This document shows, piece by piece, positions 8,013 through 14,518 of a stretch of 44,466 nt of DNA. A model generated the notes under the pieces. It saw only the letters and a list, made by a program, of their open reading frames with translations. It was not told the origin of the DNA and did no database searches. Each line of letters starts with the position of its first letter. The first letter of the stretch is position 1. The position numbers and the translations under genes are program-made. This stretch comes from Clostridia bacterium (lineage in GTDB: Bacteria; Bacillota; Clostridia; Christensenellales; Borkfalkiaceae): the NCBI GenBank assembly GCA_017621735.1, contig JAGASM010000019.1, positions 1-44,466 of the forward strand, given 5' to 3'.

Positions 8013-9428
8013 ATGTCCGGTCTTTTATTAAAGGGTATCAACAAAGTATATCCCTCCGGTGTTCAGGCAGTTTTCAATTTCTGCCTTGATATCAGGGATA
8101 AAGAATTCGTCGTATTCGTCGGACCTTCCGGCTGCGGCAAATCCACCACGCTCCGTATGATTGCGGGACTTGAAGAAATTTCTTCGGGTGAACTTTACAT
8201 TGACGGCAAACTTGTCAACGACGTCGTTCCCAAGGACAGAGATATCGCGATGGTATTCCAAAACTACGCGCTTTATCCCCACATGTCCGTTTACGACAAC
8301 ATGGCATTCGGTTTGAAGTTGAGAAAGGTTCCAAAGGAAATCATCGACGAAAAGGTTAAGGCTGCTGCGGAAATCCTCGGCATTACCGATTATCTTTCCC
8401 GTAAACCCAAGGCGCTTTCCGGTGGTCAACGTCAACGTGTAGCGCTCGGTAGAACGATCGTTCGTGAACCCAAGGTATTCTTGCTCGACGAACCTTTGTC
8501 CAACCTCGATGCAAAACTCCGTGCACAGATGAGAACGGAAATTTCCAAGCTTCACGCACGCCTTGCTACGACGTTCATCTACGTAACGCACGACCAAATC
8601 GAAGCAATGACGATGGGTACGCGTATCGTCGTTATGAAAGACGGTTTCATGCAACAGGTAGATACGCCTCAAAACCTTTACGATTATCCTATCAACCTCT
8701 TCGTTGCAGGGTTCATCGGTACGCCTCAAATGAACTTCTTCAAGAACGCGACGATCACGGAAGAAAAGAAGAAGGTATACGTAAACTTCATCGGCGGAAA
8801 CAAGATTTTGCTTCCCAAGTCGATGGTTGCAAAGATCAAGAATCTCGACGAATATCTCAACACGGGTAAGACGGTAACGCTCGGCGTTCGTCCCGAAGAT
8901 ATTCACGAAGACGATTTGTTCATCTCCAACTCGCCCGACACCATCGTTAAGGCGAAGATCGACGTCATCGAAAAACTCGGTGCGGAAACGCAAATCTACT
9001 GCGACTTGGACTACGAAAACGAAAATACGTCCGTCGTTGACAATGCTGCGCAAATGATCGCAAAGATCTCTTCGCGTGCAATCGTCAAACTCGGCGACGT
9101 AGTCGACCTCGCATTCGACGCGCAACACATTCACTTGTTCGACGGTATTACCGAAGCGACGATGTTGGAACGCGACGAACACTACGACGTAATTCCTGAA
9201 AATGCGGAAGGCGCGGCGTTCGTTCCTCCTACACCTCAAGAAATGAAGGCGCAAATCGACGCAGCGAGAATCGTTACGAAAGAAATGAAGGCGCAAGCGA
9301 AGAAAGACGCGAAGATGGAAAAGAAGAAGGCTGCTGCTGCGGCTGCCGCTGCTCCCGTCGAAGAAGCGCCCGCTGAAGAGGCTCCCGTTGAAGAGGCTCC
9401 CGTCGAAGAAAAGAAAGACGAAGAATAA
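8013..9428 (+). CDS. Sugar-importer ABC ATPase (MsmX/UgpC/MalK type) with an acidic Ala-rich tail
   Basis: The 471-aa protein has a complete nucleotide-binding domain: Walker A GPSGCGKST (38-46), Q-loop Gln83, signature LSGGQ (135-139), Walker B FLLDE (156-160) and the H-loop in YVTHDQ. The C-terminal regulatory OB-fold domain follows (GVRPEDIH near 297). No permease or binding protein is nearby, so it likely energises several carbohydrate importers in trans, as MsmX does in Bacillus subtilis. It is about 100 residues longer than MsmX. The extra tail runs from a helical segment into AAAAAAAAPVEEAPAEEAP-type repeats ending KKDEE. The start is set by GGGAGG before the ATG. The alpha-galactosidase at 22378 fits its sugar-uptake role. 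Confidence 0.92.
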   Translation: MSGLLLKGINKVYPSGVQAVFNFCLDIRDKEFVVFVGPSGCGKSTTLRMIAGLEEISSGELYIDGKLVNDVVPKDRDIAMVFQNYALYPHMSVYDNMAFGLKLRKVPKEIIDEKVKAAAEILGITDYLSRKPKALSGGQRQRVALGRTIVREPKVFLLDEPLSNLDAKLRAQMRTEISKLHARLATTFIYVTHDQIEAMTMGTRIVVMKDGFMQQVDTPQNLYDYPINLFVAGFIGTPQMNFFKNATITEEKKKVYVNFIGGNKILLPKSMVAKIKNLDEYLNTGKTVTLGVRPEDIHEDDLFISNSPDTIVKAKIDVIEKLGAETQIYCDLDYENENTSVVDNAAQMIAKISSRAIVKLGDVVDLAFDAQHIHLFDGITEATMLERDEHYDVIPENAEGAAFVPPTPQEMKAQIDAARIVTKEMKAQAKKDAKMEKKKAAAAAAAAPVEEAPAEEAPVEEAPVEEKKDEE

Positions 9429-9443
9429 TTGACTTACAAAAGA

Positions 9444-9476
9444 AAAGCGCTTATTGAAAAATAAGCGCTTTTTTTC
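9444..9476 (+). terminator. Intrinsic terminator of the ABC ATPase gene
   Basis: A 13-bp stem AAAAGCGCTTATT (9444-9456) pairs with AATAAGCGCTTTT (9461-9473) around a GAAA loop, with an uninterrupted T-tail. Confidence 0.9.
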
Positions 9477-9487
9477 CTATCAAATTA

Positions 9488-9516
9488 TTGACAAAACGTG
9501 CAAAAAAGGCTATGAT
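9488..9516 (+). promoter_or_regulatory. Sigma-A promoter of the exporter-hisC operon
   Basis: -35 TTGACA (9488-9493) is perfect. -10 TATGAT (9511-9516) follows after 17 bp. The leader to the ATG at 9552 is about 30 nt. No metal-responsive operator is obvious. Confidence 0.8.
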
Positions 9517-9551
9517 TAGATATCTGATGATTCAACAAAGGAGGAAGAAAA

Positions 9552-10421
9552 ATGGGGCACGTCATCTTACACGCATTGCTCGATACGCTAAAATTATTCC
9601 CGTTTTTACTCCTCGCGTATATTGTGATAGAACTCATAGAGCGCAAGACGGACCTTTCGAAACCGCACGGCGGATTGAGCGGAAAACTCGGACCGCTTAT
9701 CGGAAGCGCGACGGGGATCATTCCGCAATGCGGATTTTCCGTCATGGCGGCAAAACTTTACGAGCATAAGCACGTTACGGTCGGAACGCTTTTGGCGGTA
9801 TTTATCGCGACGAGCGACGAGGCGTTTATCATTCTCATTTCGTCGGGGACGGGGGCGATTGCCATCATGCCGATGATAGCGGTTAAAATTTTCGTTGGGA
9901 TTGCCGTCGGATATCTTGCCGACCTCATTGCGCGAAAAAAAGCGATTATGCCGCACGGGTGCGAACACGAGCATTACGGTTGCCACTCATGCGGACGGGA
10001 ACACGAAGGAAAACGCGCTTGGGTGGTTTATTTTCTCGATCCGCTCTTGCATACGTTGAAGATTGCGGCGTACATTCTCGTCATCAACGTTTTATTCGGT
10101 GCGCTGTTCCACTTTGTCGGAGAGGATAAGGTCATGTCCTTTTTGCAGGCGGGATTGTGGTATCAACCGTTGATTGCGGCGCTCGTGGGGCTTATTCCCA
10201 ACTGTGCGTCAAGCGTTGTGCTTACGCAAACGTATCTTGTCGGCGGAATCACGTTCGGCAGTTGCCTTGCGGGGCTTTGTGCAAACGCGGGACTTGGATT
10301 GATGGTTTTGTGCAAAAACACGAAGGAATGGAAACGGAACGTTCTCATCTTTTTTGTTCTTTATGCCATCGGCGTCGGCGTGGGTTATGCGACGAATGCG
10401 GTTGCGCTTGCAATCGGTTAA
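9552..10421 (+). CDS. Putative heavy-metal/manganese exporter (ArsP_2 / DUF2899 family)
   Basis: This 289-aa integral membrane protein has about eight to ten hydrophobic segments in two related halves. Each half carries a matching motif, GIIPQCGFSVMA (about residue 56) and GLIPNCASSVVLT (about residue 216), typical of permeases built from an internal repeat. A cytosolic His/Cys-rich loop between the halves (about 137-155, HGCEHEHYGCHSCGREHE) looks like a metal sensor or chelating site. The family is annotated as a putative heavy-metal or manganese exporter. The actual ion is not determined by the sequence. It is first in an operon with hisC, nine bases downstream, a pairing with no obvious functional logic. 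Confidence 0.8.
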   Translation: MGHVILHALLDTLKLFPFLLLAYIVIELIERKTDLSKPHGGLSGKLGPLIGSATGIIPQCGFSVMAAKLYEHKHVTVGTLLAVFIATSDEAFIILISSGTGAIAIMPMIAVKIFVGIAVGYLADLIARKKAIMPHGCEHEHYGCHSCGREHEGKRAWVVYFLDPLLHTLKIAAYILVINVLFGALFHFVGEDKVMSFLQAGLWYQPLIAALVGLIPNCASSVVLTQTYLVGGITFGSCLAGLCANAGLGLMVLCKNTKEWKRNVLIFFVLYAIGVGVGYATNAVALAIG

Positions 10422-10430
10422 GGAGGAAGT

Positions 10431-11498
10431 ATGCGTTTTTTCAGTAAAATGGCGTCGGAAATCACCCCGTACGTAGCGGGGGAGCAACCGAAAGATAAAC
10501 GCTACGTCAAATTAAATACCAACGAAAACCCTTATCCTCCCTCTCCCGAGGTGGAAAAAGTACTTCGCGCGTATCAAAGCGAAAATTTGCGCCTCTATCC
10601 GCGTCCCAATGCGGACGGGCTCCGCGTGGAGATCGCAAGAGCGGAAGGGGTAGATGAGGATTGCGTTTTTTGCGGAAACGGTTCGGACGAAGTGTTGGCG
10701 CTTTGTTTTCCTGCGTTTTTCGACGCGGACGGCAGCCCCGCATGTTTTGCCGAGTTTACCTATTCATTTTACGAGGTGTTCGCACAGTTTTTCTCGATTC
10801 CGTTTGTAAAAGTCCCCTTAAAGGAAGATTTTTATTTGGATCTCGATGCGATGAAAAACACCGACTGTAAGGGGTATTTTATCGCAAATCCCAACGCGCC
10901 TACAAGCGTGGGGATCCCGCGTGAAACGGTAAAAGAGTTTTGCTTGTCCGTGCCCGACAAACTCGTCGTTGCGGACGAAGCGTACATGGATTTCTACGGT
11001 CAATCTTGCGTGCCGTTGACGGCGGAACTTGATAATTTGCTCGTCGTAAAGACCTTTTCCAAGAGTTATTCGCTTGCGGGAATGCGGTGCGGATACGCGA
11101 TCGGGAATCCTTCTTTAATCGACGCGCTTTTCCGCATGAAAGACTGCTTTAATTCCTATCCCGTCGACGCCGTTTGCCAAGCGGTTGCATCTGCGGCGAT
11201 TGCCGATCGAGAATATCACGATCGTACGGTTGCACTCGTCGTTTCGGAGCGGGAGCGGGTACGGCGCGAATTGTTGGCACTCGGATTCACCGTTCCCGAA
11301 AGCGGGGCAAACTTCCTCTTTGCGGGAAGAGGAAAACGAGGCGGAGAAGAAATTTACCGCGAACTGAAAGAAGCGGGGGTACTCGTTCGGTTTTGGAACA
11401 AACCCTTCCTCTCCGATTTTGTCAGAATTACAATCGGAACGCCGACGGAAAACGACGTTTTGCTTGAAAACTTAAAAAGAATACTTTCGAAGGAGTAA
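10431..11498 (+). CDS. hisC: Histidinol-phosphate aminotransferase
   Basis: The 355-aa fold-type I PLP enzyme normally transfers an amino group from glutamate to imidazole-acetol phosphate in histidine synthesis. The N-terminal YVKLNTNENPYPPSP is the HisC signature. The PLP lysine is Lys211 in TFSKSYSLAGMR. ADEAYMDF (about 181-188) holds the cofactor aspartate. The start ATG has AAGGAGG nine bases upstream. No other his gene is in the window. Standalone homologs can act on other substrates, such as aromatic amino acids or CobD-like ones, so the pathway is less sure than the family. It lies 2 bp before the next gene. Confidence 0.87.
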   Translation: MRFFSKMASEITPYVAGEQPKDKRYVKLNTNENPYPPSPEVEKVLRAYQSENLRLYPRPNADGLRVEIARAEGVDEDCVFCGNGSDEVLALCFPAFFDADGSPACFAEFTYSFYEVFAQFFSIPFVKVPLKEDFYLDLDAMKNTDCKGYFIANPNAPTSVGIPRETVKEFCLSVPDKLVVADEAYMDFYGQSCVPLTAELDNLLVVKTFSKSYSLAGMRCGYAIGNPSLIDALFRMKDCFNSYPVDAVCQAVASAAIADREYHDRTVALVVSERERVRRELLALGFTVPESGANFLFAGRGKRGGEEIYRELKEAGVLVRFWNKPFLSDFVRITIGTPTENDVLLENLKRILSKE

Positions 11499-11500
11499 GT

Positions 11501-12583
11501 ATGACGCTCGCCGAAACGTACGCACCAAAGAAGACTTTCACGGAGGATGCGGACTGTGTCGGCGGGCTTTTCTTTTGCTCGCTCGAAGAAGGGCTTAAAG
11601 ACGCGGCGTCCCGATATCCGTGCGGAAAATTGCTCTTTTTTACGGATGAAAAAAATTATACGGCGTTTGCCGAGCAAATCACCCTTCCCCGTGCGGTGAG
11701 CGTTTGTTTTAGCGGAAAGGACGCGCTTCCGCTCTTTGCTTTGCACGACGGCGTAACGGCAATCTTTGCGGCGGGCGGGGCGGACGTCATGCGCAGCGCG
11801 CGCTATTATGCGGCGGTTAAGCGCATCGGGTGTGTTCTCTTTCCGATGGACGCGCGCTTGATCGGCGTGTTGGAAGAGGAAGCGGAAATTTGCGTAAACG
11901 GGACGCGCGGACGCGTTTCTCTTTCGCAAGCGAGGGTATATTGCGATATAGACCGCCTTCAACCGACGCTTTCCCGCGCTTATGCGCGCTTGTTGCTTTC
12001 CCGTCTTGCGACGGTAGAGCGTCGGGCAATCGACTTATTTGAACGGACGTGTTCGAATACGGACGACGCGTTTCGCGCAACGCTCGCGCCGAGCGGCGGT
12101 TGGTCGGCGAGGGAACTAATTTTGCGGAACGCAACGCTCTCCCGCATCGGTGCGCTCGGCGAGGGGGAAGTTCTTGCCCGAGTTTTGGAAAAAGAGGGGG
12201 ATCAAACGCCCGAATGGACGGCGTTCGTCCTTTTGTCCGCCCTTTACGGGGCTTTTTTCACGCGCGGCGCGCCTGCAAAGTACGTCGTGCCAAATTATAA
12301 AGAACGGCTCAAAAAGGTGGGACGGGAAGAGGATTACGCGCGCTTGCATATTCCGACGGGGGAAGAAATGCTCCGTCGCTCGCAACGGTTAGAGCGGGCG
12401 CGAAAATCGCTGATTACCGATTTCAAAGGGCTATTTCGTGGAGATGAGGAAAGGGAGTATTTTCGATTTGGAGGAGCACCCGCCCAAACGATCCCCGTAC
12501 AATTTTTATTTCGGTTGCCGGAATATGCGGAGGGCGGATTGAGTTGCTACTTGCGCGATTTCGGATTATTAGAAAAAGAATAA
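11501..12583 (+). CDS. Divergent glycerol-1-phosphate dehydrogenase-like protein, probably non-catalytic
   Basis: This 360-aa protein is tightly coupled to hisC (2-nt gap). The N-terminal half matches the layout of the dehydroquinate synthase / iron alcohol dehydrogenase fold, closest to glycerol-1-phosphate dehydrogenase (AraM/EgsA). LLFFTDEKNYTAFAEQI resembles its first Rossmann strand-helix. AIFAAGGADVMRSARYYAA sits where active members have a glycine-rich NAD loop followed by DxxKY-like residues. The following catalytic TAPSMDGY-type segment is replaced by LFPMDARLIGVL, and histidine ligands are not evident downstream. The fold call is from pattern only. If right, this is a degenerate homolog with a structural or ligand-binding role. 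Confidence 0.5.
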   Translation: MTLAETYAPKKTFTEDADCVGGLFFCSLEEGLKDAASRYPCGKLLFFTDEKNYTAFAEQITLPRAVSVCFSGKDALPLFALHDGVTAIFAAGGADVMRSARYYAAVKRIGCVLFPMDARLIGVLEEEAEICVNGTRGRVSLSQARVYCDIDRLQPTLSRAYARLLLSRLATVERRAIDLFERTCSNTDDAFRATLAPSGGWSARELILRNATLSRIGALGEGEVLARVLEKEGDQTPEWTAFVLLSALYGAFFTRGAPAKYVVPNYKERLKKVGREEDYARLHIPTGEEMLRRSQRLERARKSLITDFKGLFRGDEEREYFRFGGAPAQTIPVQFLFRLPEYAEGGLSCYLRDFGLLEKE

Positions 12584-12606
12584 CCCCGCAATGCGGGGTT
12601 TTTTCG
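12582..12606 (+). terminator. Intrinsic terminator of the exporter-hisC operon
   Basis: AACCCCGC (12582-12589) pairs with GCGGGGTT (12593-12600) around AAT, with eight T residues. The stem begins inside the stop codon of the preceding gene. Confidence 0.9.
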
Positions 12607-12636
12607 CGGGAACGGGGAGAAAATTTTGCAAAAGTG

Positions 12637-12665
12637 TTTCAAAGTAAGAAAAAATGTGTTACAAT
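12637..12665 (+). promoter_or_regulatory. Probable promoter of the sigma-factor operon
   Basis: TACAAT (12660-12665) is a good -10. The matching -35, TTTCAA (12637-12642), is weak, as expected for a regulated promoter. No clear sigma-H element was recognised. Confidence 0.4.
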
Positions 12666-12702
12666 AAAAGAAAAGAGTAGTCCTTTCACGTGGAGGTATA
12701 TC

Positions 12703-13008
12703 ATGCAAGAAGTAACGATAATAGAGCGCGAGCCGAAACTCGTCGTTTGTTTGAAGGGGGAAATTGATTCGGGAAACGCCGACGCGTTTTATGAAAGTGT
12801 GATGCAAGAGTATCGTCTTGCGCCCAAGGACGTCGTCTTTGATTGTGAAGCCCTTTCGTTTATCGATTCGACGACGCTCGGTACGTTTGTAAAAGTTTTC
12901 AAACAAGTGCGCACGGACGGGTTTACGATGAAACTCGTTCACACGCAACCGCGCATTAAAAAACTTTTCCTCATTTGTAAATTAGATACGATTATGGAGA
13001 TTGCATAA
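12703..13008 (+). CDS. Anti-sigma factor antagonist (STAS domain, SpoIIAA/RsbV type)
   Basis: The 101-aa single STAS domain starts at the ATG at 12703 with GGAGG upstream. A longer in-frame extension toward 12544 would run through the terminator and is unlikely. The phosphorylatable serine is Ser56 in FIDSTTLG, matching the DSSGLG site of SpoIIAA and RsbV. In partner switching, the unphosphorylated form binds the anti-sigma kinase and frees the sigma factor. Its stop overlaps the next start by one base (TAATG). The order antagonist, anti-sigma, sigma matches spoIIA and sigB operons. The sequence alone does not say which of these it is. Confidence 0.9.
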   Translation: MQEVTIIEREPKLVVCLKGEIDSGNADAFYESVMQEYRLAPKDVVFDCEALSFIDSTTLGTFVKVFKQVRTDGFTMKLVHTQPRIKKLFLICKLDTIMEIA

Positions 13009-13370
13009 TGAAACGGTTGCTTGAACTCAATCTTACCTTACAAAACGAACTCATGACGACCGTTCGCCTTACGACGGGCGGCGTATGCTCTTGCTTTGGA
13101 CTTACCCTCGACGAGAGTGAGGACTGCAAACTGTGCGTAACGGAGGCGCTTTTGCTCCTTACGCGCAACGGGTTTCAAACGGCACGCGTCGTCTTTTGCG
13201 AAGAGGAGGGGCTGCAAGTCATTTTGAAAGGAGAATTGCGGGAAGGCGCAAGGGAAAATTCGGTAGAAGAGGACATTTCTTGCGCGCTTTTAGAGGCGCT
13301 TGTCGAAAACCTTTCCATCGAGCGGGACGGCGAAGGCGTTTGCGCCGTATCCTTCCGTTTTGGGAGTTGA
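13008..13370 (+). CDS. Degenerate RsbW/SpoIIAB-like anti-sigma factor
   Basis: This 120-aa protein occupies the anti-sigma position of the operon. Its N-terminal half aligns by eye with RsbW: NELMTTVRLTTGGVCSCFGLTLDESEDCKLCVTEALLLL matches the region leading into the N-box of GHKL kinases. The N-box asparagine is missing, since EACTNAV-type becomes EALLLLT. No DxGxG motif is seen. The GLGL lid box near the C-terminus is replaced by SCALLEALVENL. It is also about 25 residues shorter than usual. It probably keeps the fold and perhaps sigma binding, but not ATP binding or kinase activity. Coding overlap with its neighbours shows it is intact. Confidence 0.75.
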   Translation: MKRLLELNLTLQNELMTTVRLTTGGVCSCFGLTLDESEDCKLCVTEALLLLTRNGFQTARVVFCEEEGLQVILKGELREGARENSVEEDISCALLEALVENLSIERDGEGVCAVSFRFGS

Positions 13371-13371
13371 C

Positions 13372-14103
13372 ATGGAGGAGTTGGAACTTTTTCAGCGGTA
13401 TCGACAGACAGGCGACGTCGCCGACCGCAATAAAATCGTCGAGAAATATACATATATCGCTTCCGTCATTGCAAAAAAATTCGTCGGACGCGGGGTGGAA
13501 TACGACGACTTGTTTCAAGTTGCGGTGCTGGCGCTTATCAAAGGCATCGAACGGTTTGACGAAAGCAAGGGGTTGCAGTTTTCCACCTACATCACGCCGA
13601 CGATCACGGGCGAAATCAAAAATTATTTTCGCGACCGCAGTCGGCTCATTCATTTGCCTCGACGCGTTTCCGAGTTGCGTGTAAAAATCAAGCGCGCGTC
13701 CGATCGAATCCTTTCCGAAACGGGAAAAGCGCCGACGGCAAAACAACTTGCATCGGAATTGAAGGTAACGGAAGAAGAGATTGTCCGTGCAATGGAAGCG
13801 GGGAATACCGTATCCATTGATAATTTTTCGGGGGACGGCGAAGAGGACGGTATGAGTTTCCACGAGGTGTTGCCCGCGGAAGATTTGTCGTTTGAACAAA
13901 TTGAAAACCGCGACGCCGTGCAGTCCGCCATGCGTATATTGAGCGATACGGAACGTCAAATCGTTTCTTATCGGTTTGGCGAAGAACTTTCGCAAACGGA
14001 AACGGCGCGCCGCATGGGAGTATCGCAAATGTTCGTTTCCCGTTTAGAGCGGAAAATTTTAGAAAAACTCAAACAAAAATTGCAAAAGAGCATGAAAGAT
14101 TAA
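13372..14103 (+). CDS. RNA polymerase sigma factor, SigB/SigF/SigG group
   Basis: The 243-aa alternative sigma-70 factor starts at the ATG at 13372, preceded by GGGAG and one base after the upstream stop. Region 2 is clear: EYDDLFQVAVLALIKGIERFDESKG and FSTYITPTITGEIKNYFRD (about residues 42-85). Region 3 spans APTAKQLASELKV. Region 4 ends in the helix-turn-helix SQTETARRMGVSQMFVSRLERKI (about 208-230). The SQMFVSRL helix resembles SigB/SigG more than the SQAQVSRLEK of SigF. It is expected to direct stress or early-sporulation genes, held off by the flanking regulators. Confidence 0.92.
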   Translation: MEELELFQRYRQTGDVADRNKIVEKYTYIASVIAKKFVGRGVEYDDLFQVAVLALIKGIERFDESKGLQFSTYITPTITGEIKNYFRDRSRLIHLPRRVSELRVKIKRASDRILSETGKAPTAKQLASELKVTEEEIVRAMEAGNTVSIDNFSGDGEEDGMSFHEVLPAEDLSFEQIENRDAVQSAMRILSDTERQIVSYRFGEELSQTETARRMGVSQMFVSRLERKILEKLKQKLQKSMKD

Positions 14104-14106
14104 CGT

Positions 14107-14472
14107 ATGTATTTTGAAATTGACAATTTCAACGCGCTTGAAAGGGCGCTGCATGAAATGTGGAGGCGTTTGGAGGCGATGAAGGTGCCCGAACAGTCGT
14201 TGTTCGACAGTAAACTCGTTGCGTCCGAATTGCTCAACAACGTCCTTCTTCACGGTGGGGAACGGGCAATTTTCTCCGCGCTTTTAGACGGGGAGGTAAT
14301 CCGTATTCGCGTACAAGGCAATAACCGATATTGTCCGCCCGAAAGCAGTGAATGCTCGGACGTATATGCGGAAAGCGGAAGGGGACTTTTCCTTGTCGAC
14401 GCCCTTTGCGAAAGTCGCAGTTATAGCGATTCGGAAGGGATCAGCGTCGTCATTCGCATTGTTGAAAAGTAA
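14107..14472 (+). CDS. GHKL ATPase-type anti-sigma regulator (HATPase_c_2)
   Basis: The 121-aa protein lies 3 bp after the sigma gene and closes the operon. The N-box is intact (ASELLNNVLLHGG, residues about 37-49, with Glu and Asn in place). The lid box is present (GRGLFLVDALCE). The G1 DxGxG motif is replaced by QGNNRYCP, so nucleotide binding may be altered. It resembles RsbW or the stand-alone ATPases that phosphorylate STAS proteins. I suggest that it, rather than the degenerate paralog upstream, is the functional partner of the STAS protein. A strong terminator follows. Confidence 0.75.
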   Translation: MYFEIDNFNALERALHEMWRRLEAMKVPEQSLFDSKLVASELLNNVLLHGGERAIFSALLDGEVIRIRVQGNNRYCPPESSECSDVYAESGRGLFLVDALCESRSYSDSEGISVVIRIVEK

Positions 14473-14475
14473 AAC

Positions 14476-14510
14476 AAAAAAGCCTCGGCGAGATGCCGAG
14501 GCTTTTTTTT
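14476..14510 (+). terminator. Intrinsic terminator, bidirectional
   Basis: AAAAAAGCCTCGGC (14476-14489) and GCCGAGGCTTTTTT (14495-14508) flank GAGAT. It separates the sigma operon from the convergent membrane-protein gene. Confidence 0.9.
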
Positions 14511-14518
14511 GACGTCTT

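Noticed and set aside
12544..12702. N-terminal extension of the STAS protein
   Set aside because: The extension would be translated from the previous gene's end through the terminator and promoter. The ATG at 12703 has GGAGG and gives the normal family length.
13300..13371. Earlier start for the sigma factor
   Set aside because: It would overlap the upstream gene by 71 bases. The ATG at 13372 matches family N-termini and has its own ribosome site.
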